A stretch of DNA of 64,000 nucleotides from Terribacillus saccharophilus. Its GTDB lineage: Bacteria > Bacillota > Bacilli > Bacillales > Amphibacillaceae. The stretch is from assembly GCA_900110015.1 (NCBI GenBank), contig FOCD01000001.1, positions 1,291,994 to 1,355,993 on the forward strand, written 5' to 3'. The notes below the pieces were generated by a model. The model made no database searches. It had not been told where the DNA came from and was given only the letters and a program-made list of their open reading frames with translations. The translations under genes and the position numbers were made by a program. Each line of letters starts with the position of its first letter. Position 1 is the stretch's first letter. This document shows, one piece after another, positions 27,579-37,176 of this stretch.

Positions 27579-28964
27579 TTACTTCGGATAGGTCATTTCC
27601 TCAGGTTTAATGTAGGAATCGAATTGTTCTTCAGTAAGCAAACCGCTAGCGATTGCTGCTTCTTTTAGTGTTGTATTTTCCGCAAATGCTGTTTTAGCAA
27701 TCTTTGCAGCATTTTCATAACCGATATGCGGATTCAAAGCTGTCACAAGCATTAAACTATCCTGAAGATTCTTTGCAATCTTTTCTCGGTTCGGTTCAAG
27801 TCCAACCGCACAGCGATCATTGAATGACAGCATACTATCGGCCAAAAGCTGTGCAGATTGAATGAAGTTATAAGCAATAACAGGTTTGAATACATTCAAT
27901 TCGAAATTTCCTTGGCTGGCTGCAAAACCAATTGCAGCATCATTACCCATGACTTGAACAGCTACCATGGTAACTGCTTCGCTTTGAGTAGGATTGACCT
28001 TACCAGGCATAATGGAGCTGCCAGGTTCGTTAGCCGGAATCTCAATTTCACCAATTCCGCAGCGTGGCCCGCTTGCCAGCCAGCGCACATCATTGGCGAT
28101 CTTCATCATATCTGCTGCAAGACCCTTCAGCGCACCATGCGCATACACAATTTCATCATGACTTGTCAAAGCATGAAACTTATTCACTGCTGAACTGAAA
28201 TCTTTACCAGTAGCCTCCGATAGTTCCTTACAAACCTTCTCCGAGAATTCAGGATGAGCATTCAAGCCTGTTCCGACTGCTGTTCCGCCAATAGCCAGCT
28301 CCTGAACAAAGGGAATGCTTGTCTTAATCATCTGTTCCGACTTTTCCAGCATACGATGCCAGCCGCTGATTTCCTGTCCGAGCGTAAGCGGTGTTGCGTC
28401 CTGTAAATGAGTACGACCTATTTTCACGATATCCTGATAGGCATCAGATTTTTCCTTCAGCGTTTTTTTGAGCTGATTTAAAGCAGGTAATACCGTATCT
28501 TCCAGCTGTGTAACAGCAGCTATATGTAGAGCTGTCGGATAAGTATCATTTGAGCTTTGAGACTTGTTGACATCATCATTTGGATGCAAACGTACTTCTT
28601 TCCCTTGTTCCTCAAGCCACTTGTTTCCGACAAAAGCGATAACTTCATTAACGTTCATATTCGATTGTGTCCCGCTGCCTGTCTGCCAGACAACTAGCGG
28701 AAAATGATCATCCAGCTCACCGCTCGTAATTTGATCCGCCGCATAGCCGATTGCATCACTTTTATCTTTTTCCAGCAAACCTAAATCATAATTGGCTTTT
28801 GCAGCACTTTTCTTAAGTAAAGCGAAAGCGTATACAATTTCTTTTGGCATTCTTTCTGAACCAATCGGAAAATTCTCTCTGCTGCGCTGCGTTTGCGCTC
28901 CCCAAAACTTGTCTGCAGGTACCTGAATTTCACCAATTGTATCTTTCTCCACACGAAATTCCAT
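27579..28964 (-). CDS. fumC: fumarate hydratase class II
   Basis: This 461-residue enzyme interconverts fumarate and malate in the citric acid cycle. The family signature [11 protein letters not shown] lies near residue 317, and other superfamily motifs are [11 protein letters not shown] and [15 protein letters not shown]. The frame opens at 29003, but ATG 28964 follows GAGAGGGGAAG and matches class II fumarases. No other cycle genes are adjacent. Confidence 0.95.
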   Translation of the reverse strand: MEFRVEKDTIGEIQVPADKFWGAQTQRSRENFPIGSERMPKEIVYAFALLKKSAAKANYDLGLLEKDKSDAIGYAADQITSGELDDHFPLVVWQTGSGTQSNMNVNEVIAFVGNKWLEEQGKEVRLHPNDDVNKSQSSNDTYPTALHIAAVTQLEDTVLPALNQLKKTLKEKSDAYQDIVKIGRTHLQDATPLTLGQEISGWHRMLEKSEQMIKTSIPFVQELAIGGTAVGTGLNAHPEFSEKVCKELSEATGKDFSSAVNKFHALTSHDEIVYAHGALKGLAADMMKIANDVRWLASGPRCGIGEIEIPANEPGSSIMPGKVNPTQSEAVTMVAVQVMGNDAAIGFAASQGNFELNVFKPVIAYNFIQSAQLLADSMLSFNDRCAVGLEPNREKIAKNLQDSLMLVTALNPHIGYENAAKIAKTAFAENTTLKEAAIASGLLTEEQFDSYIKPEEMTYPK

Positions 28965-29099
28965 TTTACTTCCCCTCTCCAAAATCTTCATTTGATAAGG
29001 CATCTTTATTGTAACAAATTATCTTCTACTTTGCGGCTATCATCTTCGGAAGGTTGGCCATCTTTTCATTTTTGAAAAAATTTAATAATTTCGCTACCT

Positions 29100-29279
29100 T
29101 TCCTGTTTACAATATGTTAGAATCGAGTTGAGTTAATAATCAATCAATTTATTTCGTGCAGCATCTATAAGCACATCTGACATGTAAGTCTATGGCATAC
29201 CAGTTATGCCGCTAAATCTGTATGTGACCTCCCATCACATAAATTGGAGCCACTGCCCATTAGGACAGTGGCTCTTTTT
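29100..29279 (+). ncRNA. candidate structured small RNA with C-rich loop
   Basis: The region between fumC and vanY carries three successive plus-strand hairpins: GGCATA/TATGCC (29194-29210), TATGTGA-CCTCCCA-TCACATA (29221-29241) with a C-rich loop, and GAGCCACTG/CAGTGGCTC (29247-29274) followed by TTTTT. The last is a good Rho-independent terminator on the plus strand, although no plus-strand protein gene lies upstream within 25 kb of same-strand coding here except far away genes, so an RNA gene is the simplest reading. C-rich loops that pair with ribosome binding sites are typical of Gram-positive sRNAs. Promoter and 5' end are not defined. Confidence 0.5.
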
Positions 29280-30118
29280 CAGCTCTTAAGATCAGACTCC
29301 ATTTGGAAGTGTTCTTCCAATGTTGTATCTTCTTCATATATTTGCTTCGCCAGATTTTTTCCGACGTAGCGGATGTGCCATGGTTCATAGCTGTAACCGG
29401 TAATATCGGATTTTCCTTCTGGATAACGAATAATATAACCATATTCATGAGCATGCTCCGCCAGCCATTTTCCTTCATCTGTATCGATGAACGTTTCCTC
29501 CAGCGCTAATGCCATCTCGGCAGATGTCAAATCAATAGCAAGCCCTGTTTGATGCTCACTCCGGCCAGGTCTTGACGATACTTTATCAGTTTCTTCCTGC
29601 CCTTGGGTTGCTACGTTATTCTCATAAATTTCTTTTTGTCTTTCTTCAGATCTGTACCCGCTTGCAGCGACCAGTTCCATCCCGTCCTTTTGGGAAGCGG
29701 CGAACAGCTCCTCCAATGCTTCAGCTGCTTCTTTGCGCATTTTCCGCTTCTCTAGATGCTCACTGAAGTAAAACGGTACGTCTGGCTCGACTAAGTCCTT
29801 TGGTTCCCAGCCATCCGGAAACTTCCTGGTTTTGTTTACGACAACTTCGATACTATCCGGATTATCTACCGTTACAGGTTTCTCGATTGAGCCTACCACA
29901 TCTTCCGCTTCTTCCTGATGCTGATCAGGCTTTGTATCAGCTGTCTGATCCTCAGCAGCAGTATCTTCTTCCTGCGACTGTTCTGCCTGCTGGTTCTCCG
30001 TCTGCTTATCAACAGTCTTATTTTCATTTGTGTCTTGATTCTGGCTTGTTTGCTGGTTTTGACATCCAGCTGCAATTAACACAGCGCTAAGCGCAGCAAA
30101 CAGCATCAAACGCTTCAT
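29279..30118 (-). CDS. VanY-type D-alanyl-D-alanine carboxypeptidase lipoprotein
   Basis: This protein of about 279 residues has a lipoprotein signal (LIAAGC), a low-complexity Q/E/D/T linker at about 25-85, and a VanY/DacB-like zinc peptidase domain at about 130-270. Zinc and catalytic motifs are SEHQTGLAIDL and YEPWHIRYV. It trims peptide stems of peptidoglycan outside the membrane. The frame opens at 30142; ATG 30118, nine bases after GAGGAG, starts the signal peptide. Confidence 0.9.
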   Translation of the reverse strand: MKRLMLFAALSAVLIAAGCQNQQTSQNQDTNENKTVDKQTENQQAEQSQEEDTAAEDQTADTKPDQHQEEAEDVVGSIEKPVTVDNPDSIEVVVNKTRKFPDGWEPKDLVEPDVPFYFSEHLEKRKMRKEAAEALEELFAASQKDGMELVAASGYRSEERQKEIYENNVATQGQEETDKVSSRPGRSEHQTGLAIDLTSAEMALALEETFIDTDEGKWLAEHAHEYGYIIRYPEGKSDITGYSYEPWHIRYVGKNLAKQIYEEDTTLEEHFQMESDLKS

Positions 30119-30187
30119 TTCTAAAATCTCCTCTTCGTTCATCTAGTTTTGAGGATATTATAGCATAGGTGCCAAATATTTTCGCAC

Positions 30188-30226
30188 GTAAAAAGACCTG
30201 CCTTGTCCCATGACAAAACAGATCCT
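30188..30226 (-). terminator. terminator of the IDEAL-domain gene
   Basis: On the minus strand GATCTGTTTTGTC and GACAAGGCAGGTC pair, with three G-U pairs, around ATGG and run into TTTTT. Confidence 0.75.
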
Positions 30227-30239
30227 GTAAAATTTTATA

Positions 30240-30479
30240 TTATTCGAAAGTATAGGGGCGGTAAGCTGCACTTAACTCCTTGAATCGTTCCGCATCTCTT
30301 TGGTCAATACACTCATTGATTTGGGCTTCCAGTCTATTCTTGTTCCAGGTAAAATAAAATTCATCCAGCATAAGTCTTGTGGCCAGCTTCACTTCAAACG
30401 AAATCTCCCGTTTAGCAGTAACATAAGCACGCTTCCTCTTCGTTCTTTGCAGACGATAGACAACTTTATGCTTTTTCAT
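30240..30479 (-). CDS. small IDEAL-domain protein
   Basis: This 79-residue basic protein ends in an IDEAL domain: RLMLDEFYFTWNKNRL then CIDQRDAERFKELSAAY, residues about 35-74. The domain occurs at the C-terminus of several small Bacillus proteins and of the competence regulator ComK-related factors; its function is unclear. It stands alone between vanY and an MFS gene, with its own terminator. AAGGAACCAGGGGG precedes the ATG. Confidence 0.65.
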   Translation of the reverse strand: MKKHKVVYRLQRTKRKRAYVTAKREISFEVKLATRLMLDEFYFTWNKNRLEAQINECIDQRDAERFKELSAAYRPYTFE

Positions 30480-30561
30480 GGAACGATTCCCCCTGGTTCC
30501 TTTTTTCCATTATGCTGGATTCACATTAATTTTGCAACAATTTTCTGATTTGTTCGTTAAA

Positions 30562-31830
30562 TTAATGTAAATGCGGAACAGGGTGATGCTTTTGTTCGTC
30601 CGGATCAGGCGGCTTGACGAATTTCAATGTGAGTAAAGCTGCAATAAAGGCCGCACCTGCAAATGTAACGATTAGCCAGATAAAATCCACTCTTAATAAA
30701 ATAGCAACTACAGGCGGACCGGCGGCAACGCCCACATACCGCATTGCACTTAACAATGAGGTGATGGTCCCTCGAACATCCTTTTCCATATTGCTTGTCA
30801 CCAAAGAATCTAAACAAGGCAGACCTGCTCCAATTCCTACACCTGCGATAAGGAATACTGCCATCATAAAGACAATTCCTTTTGAAAAATAGAGTGCTAT
30901 TGTAACAACACCTGCAGCAACAACTCCTGTGAATATAATCCATTTCATCAGTTTACCATTGCTCTTAATCCATTTACCCGTCAGATAGGATGCCAGACAC
31001 AATGCTGCCAGTGGTATAGCTAAAACCGCTCCCTTAAGTATACCGTGCATTCCATACTTTTCTTCTAATACCGTGCTCAAATAGAAGAGGATGCCGAAAA
31101 GAAGAAACATAAGGATGGCACCTATTAGAAAAGTAGCAGTCAGCCAGCCGCCATGTTCATGGAATGTCGCCTTCGTGTTTTTCAAAAACGTTTTAAAATC
31201 ATTGCCTTTCTTATCGTCCTTTGGCTTCTTAATAAGGAAGAGGACTAATAAGAAAGAGATCGCACAAAAAACAGGGATTGCGTAAAAAGGCATATACCAA
31301 AGGAACCCCGCAAGCAGCGCTCCTAGTACAGGACTTAATACCTTCCCGAAAGTATTGGCCGTTTCGACAATACCAAGTGTGGCACTTACATCTTCATCTT
31401 TTTCGAACATATCACCGACAAGCGGTAGTACAACTGGTGCTGCACCTGCAACTCCTATCCCTTGAAGGATCCTTCCAATTAGAATCCAAAGATACGGACT
31501 ATCACTGCCAACAGAAAAGATTCCAGCTATGAGACCGCCTGCACCAGCAATGACAAGTGAAGGTAGAATGACCGCTTTGCGTCCGAAACGATCAGATAGA
31601 AAGCCGGCAATCGGAATGAATATAATAGCTACAATGGAATAGAATGTAATGATAAAACTTGATTGAAGTTTAGTTATATTCAATTCCTCTTCCATTAACG
31701 GAAGCACAGGCAGCAGCATGCTGTTCCCAAGCGTCATTATCAAGGGAATGGAAGCCAATGCTACAATTGCCCAGCGCATATCCTTTGGTGATTTACCTGA
31801 TTGACTTGATGACGCATTTCTTTCACCCAT
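30562..31830 (-). CDS. MFS drug efflux-type transporter
   Basis: This protein of about 422 residues has 12 predicted membrane segments and the loop 2-3 signature GFLSDRFGRKAVI near residues 77-89. A second motif, GRILQGIGVAGAAPVVLPLV, is the antiporter motif C-like region of drug exporters. ATG 31830 follows CAGGAG by seven bases, while the frame opens at 31851. Substrate is unknown; Bmr, Blt or YfmO-like multidrug export is likely. Confidence 0.85.
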   Translation of the reverse strand: MGERNASSSQSGKSPKDMRWAIVALASIPLIMTLGNSMLLPVLPLMEEELNITKLQSSFIITFYSIVAIIFIPIAGFLSDRFGRKAVILPSLVIAGAGGLIAGIFSVGSDSPYLWILIGRILQGIGVAGAAPVVLPLVGDMFEKDEDVSATLGIVETANTFGKVLSPVLGALLAGFLWYMPFYAIPVFCAISFLLVLFLIKKPKDDKKGNDFKTFLKNTKATFHEHGGWLTATFLIGAILMFLLFGILFYLSTVLEEKYGMHGILKGAVLAIPLAALCLASYLTGKWIKSNGKLMKWIIFTGVVAAGVVTIALYFSKGIVFMMAVFLIAGVGIGAGLPCLDSLVTSNMEKDVRGTITSLLSAMRYVGVAAGPPVVAILLRVDFIWLIVTFAGAAFIAALLTLKFVKPPDPDEQKHHPVPHLH

Positions 31831-31895
31831 ATGTCGTCTCCTGCCTTTCACATACTACTTTCATTTTTTGCAAGACAGGAGTTTTTTATGTAATG

Positions 31896-31922
31896 AAAAA
31901 AACCCAGATAAATCTGGGTTTA
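31896..31922 (-). terminator. terminator of the 74-residue hypothetical gene
   Basis: AAACCCAGAT and ATCTGGGTTT pair; the minus-strand stem runs into TTTTTTT. It overlaps the stop codon of the gene at 31920-32144. Confidence 0.8.
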
Positions 31923-32144
31923 ATTTGCCTGCTGCAGCAGGGCTTGATTATCTGCATAAGTCCAGTAACAATTGCGCCAGCCTTGTTCTCGGGCGAGCTT
32001 CTCGAAGTTCTCTGCCTCGCTTCCGTAAAAGCGAATAATCGCTCGCTCCGGTGTCTCTGCCTCGGGGCCGATCACGATATCCAGTTCCTTGTAAAACCGT
32101 ACCCCTTCCAAGCTGCCTTCAATAATGATCTTTTCCTGGCTCAT
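31920..32144 (-). CDS. hypothetical protein, 74 residues
   Basis: I do not recognise this protein. It starts MSQEKIIIEGSLEGVRFYKE, is acidic in the middle and ends with an aromatic segment (GWRNCYWTYADN). The frame opens at 32219; ATG 32144 lies behind AAGGGG and gives a compact protein. It is divergent from the CDF exporter gene and ends in its own terminator, which supports a real gene. Confidence 0.6.
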   Translation of the reverse strand: MSQEKIIIEGSLEGVRFYKELDIVIGPEAETPERAIIRFYGSEAENFEKLAREQGWRNCYWTYADNQALLQQAN

Positions 32145-32262
32145 TTTTTTCAACCCCTTCGTATAATGATCAAACATAAGAATATAATGTACTATCTTGT
32201 ACCCATTCTGGACATGCACTAACCGTTCCTGCTCCAGAATTAGATCGGAGGAAACTTTACAT

Positions 32263-33123
32263 ATGGGCCAGTACGATAATCTGAAAGCTGGTGAGAAAGG
32301 AGCTTTGCTTAGTATCGCAGCTTATTTGCTGCTATCCTTTATCAAATTGCTTGTCGCCTACATTGGAGATTCAGATGCCTTGCTTGCCGACGGGCTGAAT
32401 AATACAACGGATGTCGTAGCTTCTGTTGCCGTGCTGATTGGACTGCGCATCTCCCGCAAACCGCCTGACACTGATCATAGATATGGGCATTTCCGAGCGG
32501 AGACCATCGCATCGCTTGTTGCAGCTTTTATTATGATCTCGGTTGGACTGCATGTATTATTCGATACTCTTGAGCGTTTAATGGAACCAGATTATGTCCA
32601 GCCTGATATGCTGACAGGCTGGACAGCCTTAGGAGCAGCTTTTGTTATGATGCTGGTATACCGTTACAACTACGCCCTGGCCAAACGAATTCAAAGCCCT
32701 GCACTTATGGCTGCTGCACAAGATAATAGATCTGACGGAATGGTCAGTATAGGTGCTTTCGTGGGAATCTTCGGAGCTCAGTTCGGTTTTTATTGGCTTG
32801 ATCCGCTGGCAGGATTCGTTGTTGGAATATTAATCTGTAAGACGGCATGGGATATTTTTTACGATGCAACGTATTCGCTTACCGATGGATATGATGTGGA
32901 CAGGTTATTGAAGATCCGTCACAGTATTCTCGAGGATAAAGATGTTCTTGAGGTAGTCGAAATCAAAGCAAGATTGCACGGCAACCAATCCCTTGTTGAT
33001 GTCATCATCCGGGTCGATGCCTCCCTCAATGTGAAAGAAAGCCATGCCATCACCGAAAGATTGGAAAAGCTCCTCATTAAGAAGCATGACATCTTTCATA
33101 CTTTTATCCATATTGAGCCATAG
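32263..33123 (+). CDS. cation diffusion facilitator metal exporter
   Basis: This 286-residue CDF transporter has six membrane segments and the metal site residues in ADGLNNTTD (helix 2) and PPDTDHRYGH (loop after helix 3). The C-terminal cytoplasmic domain (about 205-286) has the ferredoxin-like fold of the family (IRHSILEDKDVLEV). Mn or Zn export is likely, as for MneS-type proteins of bacilli. The frame opens at 32197; ATG 32263 follows GGAGG. Confidence 0.88.
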   Translation: MGQYDNLKAGEKGALLSIAAYLLLSFIKLLVAYIGDSDALLADGLNNTTDVVASVAVLIGLRISRKPPDTDHRYGHFRAETIASLVAAFIMISVGLHVLFDTLERLMEPDYVQPDMLTGWTALGAAFVMMLVYRYNYALAKRIQSPALMAAAQDNRSDGMVSIGAFVGIFGAQFGFYWLDPLAGFVVGILICKTAWDIFYDATYSLTDGYDVDRLLKIRHSILEDKDVLEVVEIKARLHGNQSLVDVIIRVDASLNVKESHAITERLEKLLIKKHDIFHTFIHIEP

Positions 33124-33124
33124 A

Positions 33125-33158
33125 AAAAAGCCTATACCGGCGCGGTATAGGCTTCTCT
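33125..33158. terminator. bidirectional terminator between CDF exporter and methionine aminopeptidase
   Basis: AAGCCTATACCG and CGGTATAGGCTT pair around GCG, with T-rich sequence on both strands. Confidence 0.85.
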
Positions 33159-33914
33159 TTATTCTTCGTCTTGATTTGTTAGGATGACTGGGCCATCTTT
33201 TGTGATGACGATTGTATGTTCATATTGAGCAGATAAAGAACCGTCGACCGTTCTAGCAGTCCAATTATTGTCATCCATCTGGCTGCCCCATTCGCCGATA
33301 TTAAGCATCGGTTCGATTGTTATGACCATTCCTTCTTTCAAACGAGGTCCTTTATTCGGCAAACCGAAATGAGGAATATGCGGTTCTTCATGGATAGTTG
33401 GTCCAATTCCGTGTCCTGTGAAGTCACGTACAACAGAATAGCCTTCTCCCTCTGCAAATTGTTGAATTGCATGGCCTATATCACCAATTCTGGCACCAGG
33501 CTGTGCTTTTTCAATTCCTTTGTACAAAGATTTTTTCGTTATATCCAGCAGACGCTGTGCTGCTTCACTGATTTCGCCGACACCATAAGTCCAGGCAGAA
33601 TCAGCTAAACCTCCGTTTAAATTAACGACCATATCGATTGTTACGATATCACCATTTTTCAATGGCTGTTTTCTTGGGAATCCGTGACAGATCTCATCAT
33701 TTATAGAAGCACAAGTTGCATACGCATAGCCATTGTAGCCCTTCTGCTCAGCTGTTGCGCCATGCTTAGCCAAATAATCTTCCACGAATGAATCGATTTC
33801 CATTGTTGTGATTCCTGGTTTAATCATGTTACGAATTTCTTTATGAATATCGGCAAGCAGCTTTCCTGCTGCACGCATCATTTCTATCTCACGCACACTT
33901 TTGCGATTAATCAT
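33159..33914 (-). CDS. map: type I methionine aminopeptidase, second copy type
   Basis: This 251-residue enzyme removes N-terminal Met from nascent proteins. The five metal ligands can be read in TIDMVV (Asp), GLADSAW (Asp), GHGIG (His), TIEPM (Glu) and QYEHT (Glu). It lies away from the ribosomal protein/secY region where the housekeeping map resides, so it is probably the YflG-like second enzyme of bacilli. The ATG is preceded by AGGAAGAGAAACAA. Confidence 0.9.
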   Translation of the reverse strand: MINRKSVREIEMMRAAGKLLADIHKEIRNMIKPGITTMEIDSFVEDYLAKHGATAEQKGYNGYAYATCASINDEICHGFPRKQPLKNGDIVTIDMVVNLNGGLADSAWTYGVGEISEAAQRLLDITKKSLYKGIEKAQPGARIGDIGHAIQQFAEGEGYSVVRDFTGHGIGPTIHEEPHIPHFGLPNKGPRLKEGMVITIEPMLNIGEWGSQMDDNNWTARTVDGSLSAQYEHTIVITKDGPVILTNQDEE

Positions 33915-34011
33915 TTGTTTCTCTTCCTTTCTGACGGCAAAGCTTACTTTTCCACTATAGAGTGTATCATATTATGCCAAATCCTTTAAATCGTTACGTT
34001 GTTTACTTTAA

Positions 34012-34434
34012 TCAATCCAACGGTTCATTGTCCTTTATATTAGAATGGTTGGCAATCAGCAAAGCAAATACAAGCAAGACTATTGCCAACGCATACAAAA
34101 GGATTGTGAGCGGATTTTCGTGGTCAATGATAATGAGCCGAATGATTGCAGTAATTCCTATGTAGATAAAGTAGCGAAGCGGAAAATGGTAGTCATGCGT
34201 AAAGTACTTGATGATTAAACTAATGAACTCAAAATAGAGAAAATAAACGATAATACCTTCCGCCAAATAAAAATAACTTACCTCTTCATTACGGATAAGC
34301 AGTACATCAAAAATAAATACTGTTTTCTTTAACAGGAAGACAACAAGGATCATTGCAAGGATGGTCAAGGTAATATTCAATATCATTTGCAGAAATACAG
34401 CGATAAATGCTGTTTTCTTTTGCAGTTCCCGCAT
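34012..34434 (-). CDS. PsiE family membrane protein
   Basis: This 140-residue protein has four membrane segments (about 15-35, 50-68, 78-95 and 105-125) and the PsiE signature FHYPLRYFIYIGITAIIRL-like region, here HFPLRYFIYIGITAIIRL near residues 83-100. PsiE is phosphate-starvation induced in E. coli, but its role is unknown and phosphate control here is not shown. AGGAGGGAG precedes the ATG. Confidence 0.75.
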   Translation of the reverse strand: MRELQKKTAFIAVFLQMILNITLTILAMILVVFLLKKTVFIFDVLLIRNEEVSYFYLAEGIIVYFLYFEFISLIIKYFTHDYHFPLRYFIYIGITAIIRLIIIDHENPLTILLYALAIVLLVFALLIANHSNIKDNEPLD

Positions 34435-34579
34435 TTTTCTCCCTCCTATGCTTGTCTTAAATATACTGGCGGGAGCAAAATTATATGCGCCGAAGATATA
34501 GGCTTTTTTTATACGAGATACCCTTGAATAATTGGAAAAGAAAAGACAGAATGGAAGTAATAGACAAGGAGGTCATGTA

Positions 34580-35302
34580 GTGATTCAAATTGATCATGTA
34601 CATAAGCAATATGGAAATAAGAAGGCTGTCAGCGACGTCAGTTTAACAGTGCCTACTGGTAAGATATTTGGTTTTCTGGGACCGAATGGCGCCGGTAAGT
34701 CCACCACGATTAAAATGGTGACTGGTATTCTGCCAGTTGATTCAGGGACAATCACCATTAATGGGAAGGACATTACTTCGGATACAATCGCTGCGAAACA
34801 AGAATTCGGCTACGTTCCGGATAGCCCCGATTTATTTTTGAGGCTTAAAGGATTGGATTATCTTCATTTCTTAAGTGATATTTATGGGATTGCTTCTGAT
34901 GTGAGAGAAGCAAGAATTGAGGAATACAGTAAGATGTTCAGTATTTACGAAGCATTAGGAGATCAGATTAAAACGTATTCGCATGGTATGCGGCAGAAGT
35001 TGTTCATAACCGGCATGCTCGTACAGCAGCCATCTGTCTGGATTCTCGATGAGCCAATGACTGGATTAGATCCGAAATCGTCTTATCAATTGAAAGAACT
35101 GATGCGAAATCATGCAGCGAACGGCAATACGGTCTTTTTCTCCTCTCATGTGTTAGAGGTTGTTGAACAGCTTTGTGATGAAGTCGCCATTATTCGGAAA
35201 GGCGAGCTTCTTTTCCAAGGTACATTACCAGAAATGCGGGAGAGGTTCCAATCAGATGATAGCTTGGAGCATATCTTCCTGGAGCTGACTCAGGATGCAT
35301 AA
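34580..35302 (+). CDS. ABC transporter ATP-binding protein
   Basis: This 240-residue ATPase has Walker A GPNGAGKSTTIK (about residues 36-47), signature YSHGMRQKL and Walker B WILDEPMTGLDP. The frame opens at 34532; GTG 34580, seven bases after AAGGAGG, is the start. It overlaps the following permease gene by eight bases. The pair resembles YthP-YthQ of B. subtilis; a substrate is unknown. Confidence 0.88.
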   Translation: MIQIDHVHKQYGNKKAVSDVSLTVPTGKIFGFLGPNGAGKSTTIKMVTGILPVDSGTITINGKDITSDTIAAKQEFGYVPDSPDLFLRLKGLDYLHFLSDIYGIASDVREARIEEYSKMFSIYEALGDQIKTYSHGMRQKLFITGMLVQQPSVWILDEPMTGLDPKSSYQLKELMRNHAANGNTVFFSSHVLEVVEQLCDEVAIIRKGELLFQGTLPEMRERFQSDDSLEHIFLELTQDA

Positions 35303-36929
35303 ACCGATCCGATCCCTCATCCGTATTCAGCTAAAGATGCAGTATGCCAACGCATTCCAGAAACCGAGTGTAGTTATCGGATTGGTATTCGGTATAATTG
35401 GACTTCTGTTTCTTGCTATGGTATTCGGCGGATATATGTTGCAGATTATTGATGTCATGTACAGCTTGCTGGAACCGTCCGGTAATACCGATGCAATTTT
35501 AGGCACCTTATTCTTGATGAATTTCTTCCTCATTTTCATCTTATCGCTAATGTTAATCATGAATACGTTCTATTTTACGGAGGATATTACGTCATTCCTT
35601 CATTTGCCGGTCCACTCTTATCAGCTGCTTATCGCCAAGTCGCTGAATCCGCTAATTTATGTCTATTTGCTTACAGCTGCTATGTATTTACCTGTCACTA
35701 TTTTCTATGGCACATTAAGCGGCGCTGGCTTTATGTATTATGTATATGTCCTGCTTCTTTTCTTCCTGATTCCAACTATACCTTATGCGTTAGCTGCTGC
35801 TGTTGTCATGTTCGCCATGCAGTTCGTCAATAAAGGAAAGAACAAGGATAGAAGTAAGGTCATCGGCGGTATTATCGGTTTTGTATTAATCATTCTGCTG
35901 AATGTCGTCTTACGCTTACAGCAAGATCCAGAGCAAATCGCACAAGTGATAGCTGACAATGCCGAAAAAGGCGGATTGCTGCAGATGGCAACATTGTATT
36001 ACCCGCCTGCATCACTGATGTCACATATACTTACAACTGCAGGATCCTGGCAAAGCCTCTTTTACTTTGTCATCGTATTACTGCTTGCAATTGCCGCGGG
36101 GCTGCTGTTCTTTGCAGCTGCGCAGAAGTTCTATATGAAGGGCGCATTAGGTCTTAATACTGGTTCTGGCAAAGTATTCAATGGCAAAGGTCTAGGTCGT
36201 AAACCAAAGTCGGTAATCAGTGCATATCGCGCCAAAGAAATACAGACCATCTTTCGGACACCGACGTTTTTCCTGCAATGTGTCGCTGGCGCTTTCGTTA
36301 TGCCTGCATTATTGGTCGTCATCTTCTTCATGGGTGATTTTGCTTCTGCTACAACCATGATTGAAGGAATAAGCGGCAGCATGTTATTTGTGGTTATCCT
36401 TTTCGCAAACGTCTTCTCAGTCGGATTAAATCCGATCAGCATCGTTAGTTTCTCAAAAGATGGGCAAAGCTGGGAAGCGCATTTATTTCTGCCATTAACC
36501 ATGCGTCAAATTGTCATTGCCAAGCTGCAAGCTGCGTTTTTGATTAATTTGCTCCCCCTTACTGTTCTATTTGTGATCGCTATACCTGTGATACAGATGA
36601 ATTTATGGGAAGCCTTGATATGGGTAGTCATCGCATTGCTTGTTAACTCTGCGGTCACAGTAGTCGGAATGGTCAGCGATTTACTTTATCCGAAGCTCGG
36701 GTGGACAGAAGAGACAGAGCTATTTCAAAACAGATTAGCAACTTTAATGTCTATCATAATAACAGCGAGTGCATTCGTTTTCCTGTTTGCTTTACTGCTC
36801 ATCCTGCAAATGTCGATGATCTTTTCGTTTATTGTCACTGTGGTATGGATCAGCGTGGTTATCGTTCTCTTAACTTATATTGTCAGCAGGCTGCTGAAGA
36901 CTGCCGACCGAACGAGTCTCTCAAGATAA
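35295..36929 (+). CDS. ABC transporter permease, multi-spanning
   Basis: This 544-residue membrane protein has about 12-13 hydrophobic segments and forms the membrane partner of the ATPase just upstream, with which its start overlaps. It contains an early tyrosine-rich membrane segment (FMYYVYVLLLFFLIPTIPYA) and a cytoplasmic loop at about 285-320. Length matches YthQ-like permeases rather than two-subunit ABC-2 exporters. Transported compound unknown. Confidence 0.8.
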   Translation: MHKPIRSLIRIQLKMQYANAFQKPSVVIGLVFGIIGLLFLAMVFGGYMLQIIDVMYSLLEPSGNTDAILGTLFLMNFFLIFILSLMLIMNTFYFTEDITSFLHLPVHSYQLLIAKSLNPLIYVYLLTAAMYLPVTIFYGTLSGAGFMYYVYVLLLFFLIPTIPYALAAAVVMFAMQFVNKGKNKDRSKVIGGIIGFVLIILLNVVLRLQQDPEQIAQVIADNAEKGGLLQMATLYYPPASLMSHILTTAGSWQSLFYFVIVLLLAIAAGLLFFAAAQKFYMKGALGLNTGSGKVFNGKGLGRKPKSVISAYRAKEIQTIFRTPTFFLQCVAGAFVMPALLVVIFFMGDFASATTMIEGISGSMLFVVILFANVFSVGLNPISIVSFSKDGQSWEAHLFLPLTMRQIVIAKLQAAFLINLLPLTVLFVIAIPVIQMNLWEALIWVVIALLVNSAVTVVGMVSDLLYPKLGWTEETELFQNRLATLMSIIITASAFVFLFALLLILQMSMIFSFIVTVVWISVVIVLLTYIVSRLLKTADRTSLSR

Positions 36930-36967
36930 AAAGAAGCTTTGCACGAATTTGTGCAAAGCTTCTTCAT
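36928..36967. terminator. bidirectional terminator between permease and YjcZ-type gene
   Basis: AAGAAGCTTTGCAC (36931-36944) and GTGCAAAGCTTCTT (36951-36964) pair perfectly around GAATTT. Confidence 0.88.
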
Positions 36968-36974
36968 TTATAAA

Positions 36975-37097
36975 TTAATAGCCGTAGCCATAACCGTAGT
37001 CGTTGCCACCTACATAAGATGAACCGACAATAATCAAAAGGATGAATAACACAACCAAAAATGCGAAGCCGAAGCCTCCCTCATTACCTTTAGACAT
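36975..37097 (-). CDS. YjcZ-type small sporulation protein, 40 residues
   Basis: A 40-codon frame reads MSKGNEGGFGFAFLVVLFIL, continues with a hydrophobic stretch (LIIVGSSYVGG) and ends in a tyrosine/glycine-rich tail. GGFGFAFLVVLFILLIIVG is the hallmark of YjcZ family proteins, tiny membrane proteins linked to sporulation in bacilli. AAAAAGGGGGAAG precedes the ATG. It is too short for usual ORF cut-offs. A bidirectional terminator lies just after its stop. Confidence 0.82.
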   Translation of the reverse strand: MSKGNEGGFGFAFLVVLFILLIIVGSSYVGGNDYGYGYGY

Positions 37098-37176
37098 TTT
37101 ACTTCCCCCTTTTTCCTACAGGATAATGCATTGTATGTGCAGAACCCAGAAAGGAGAGGGCGCATACCTAAACTAC

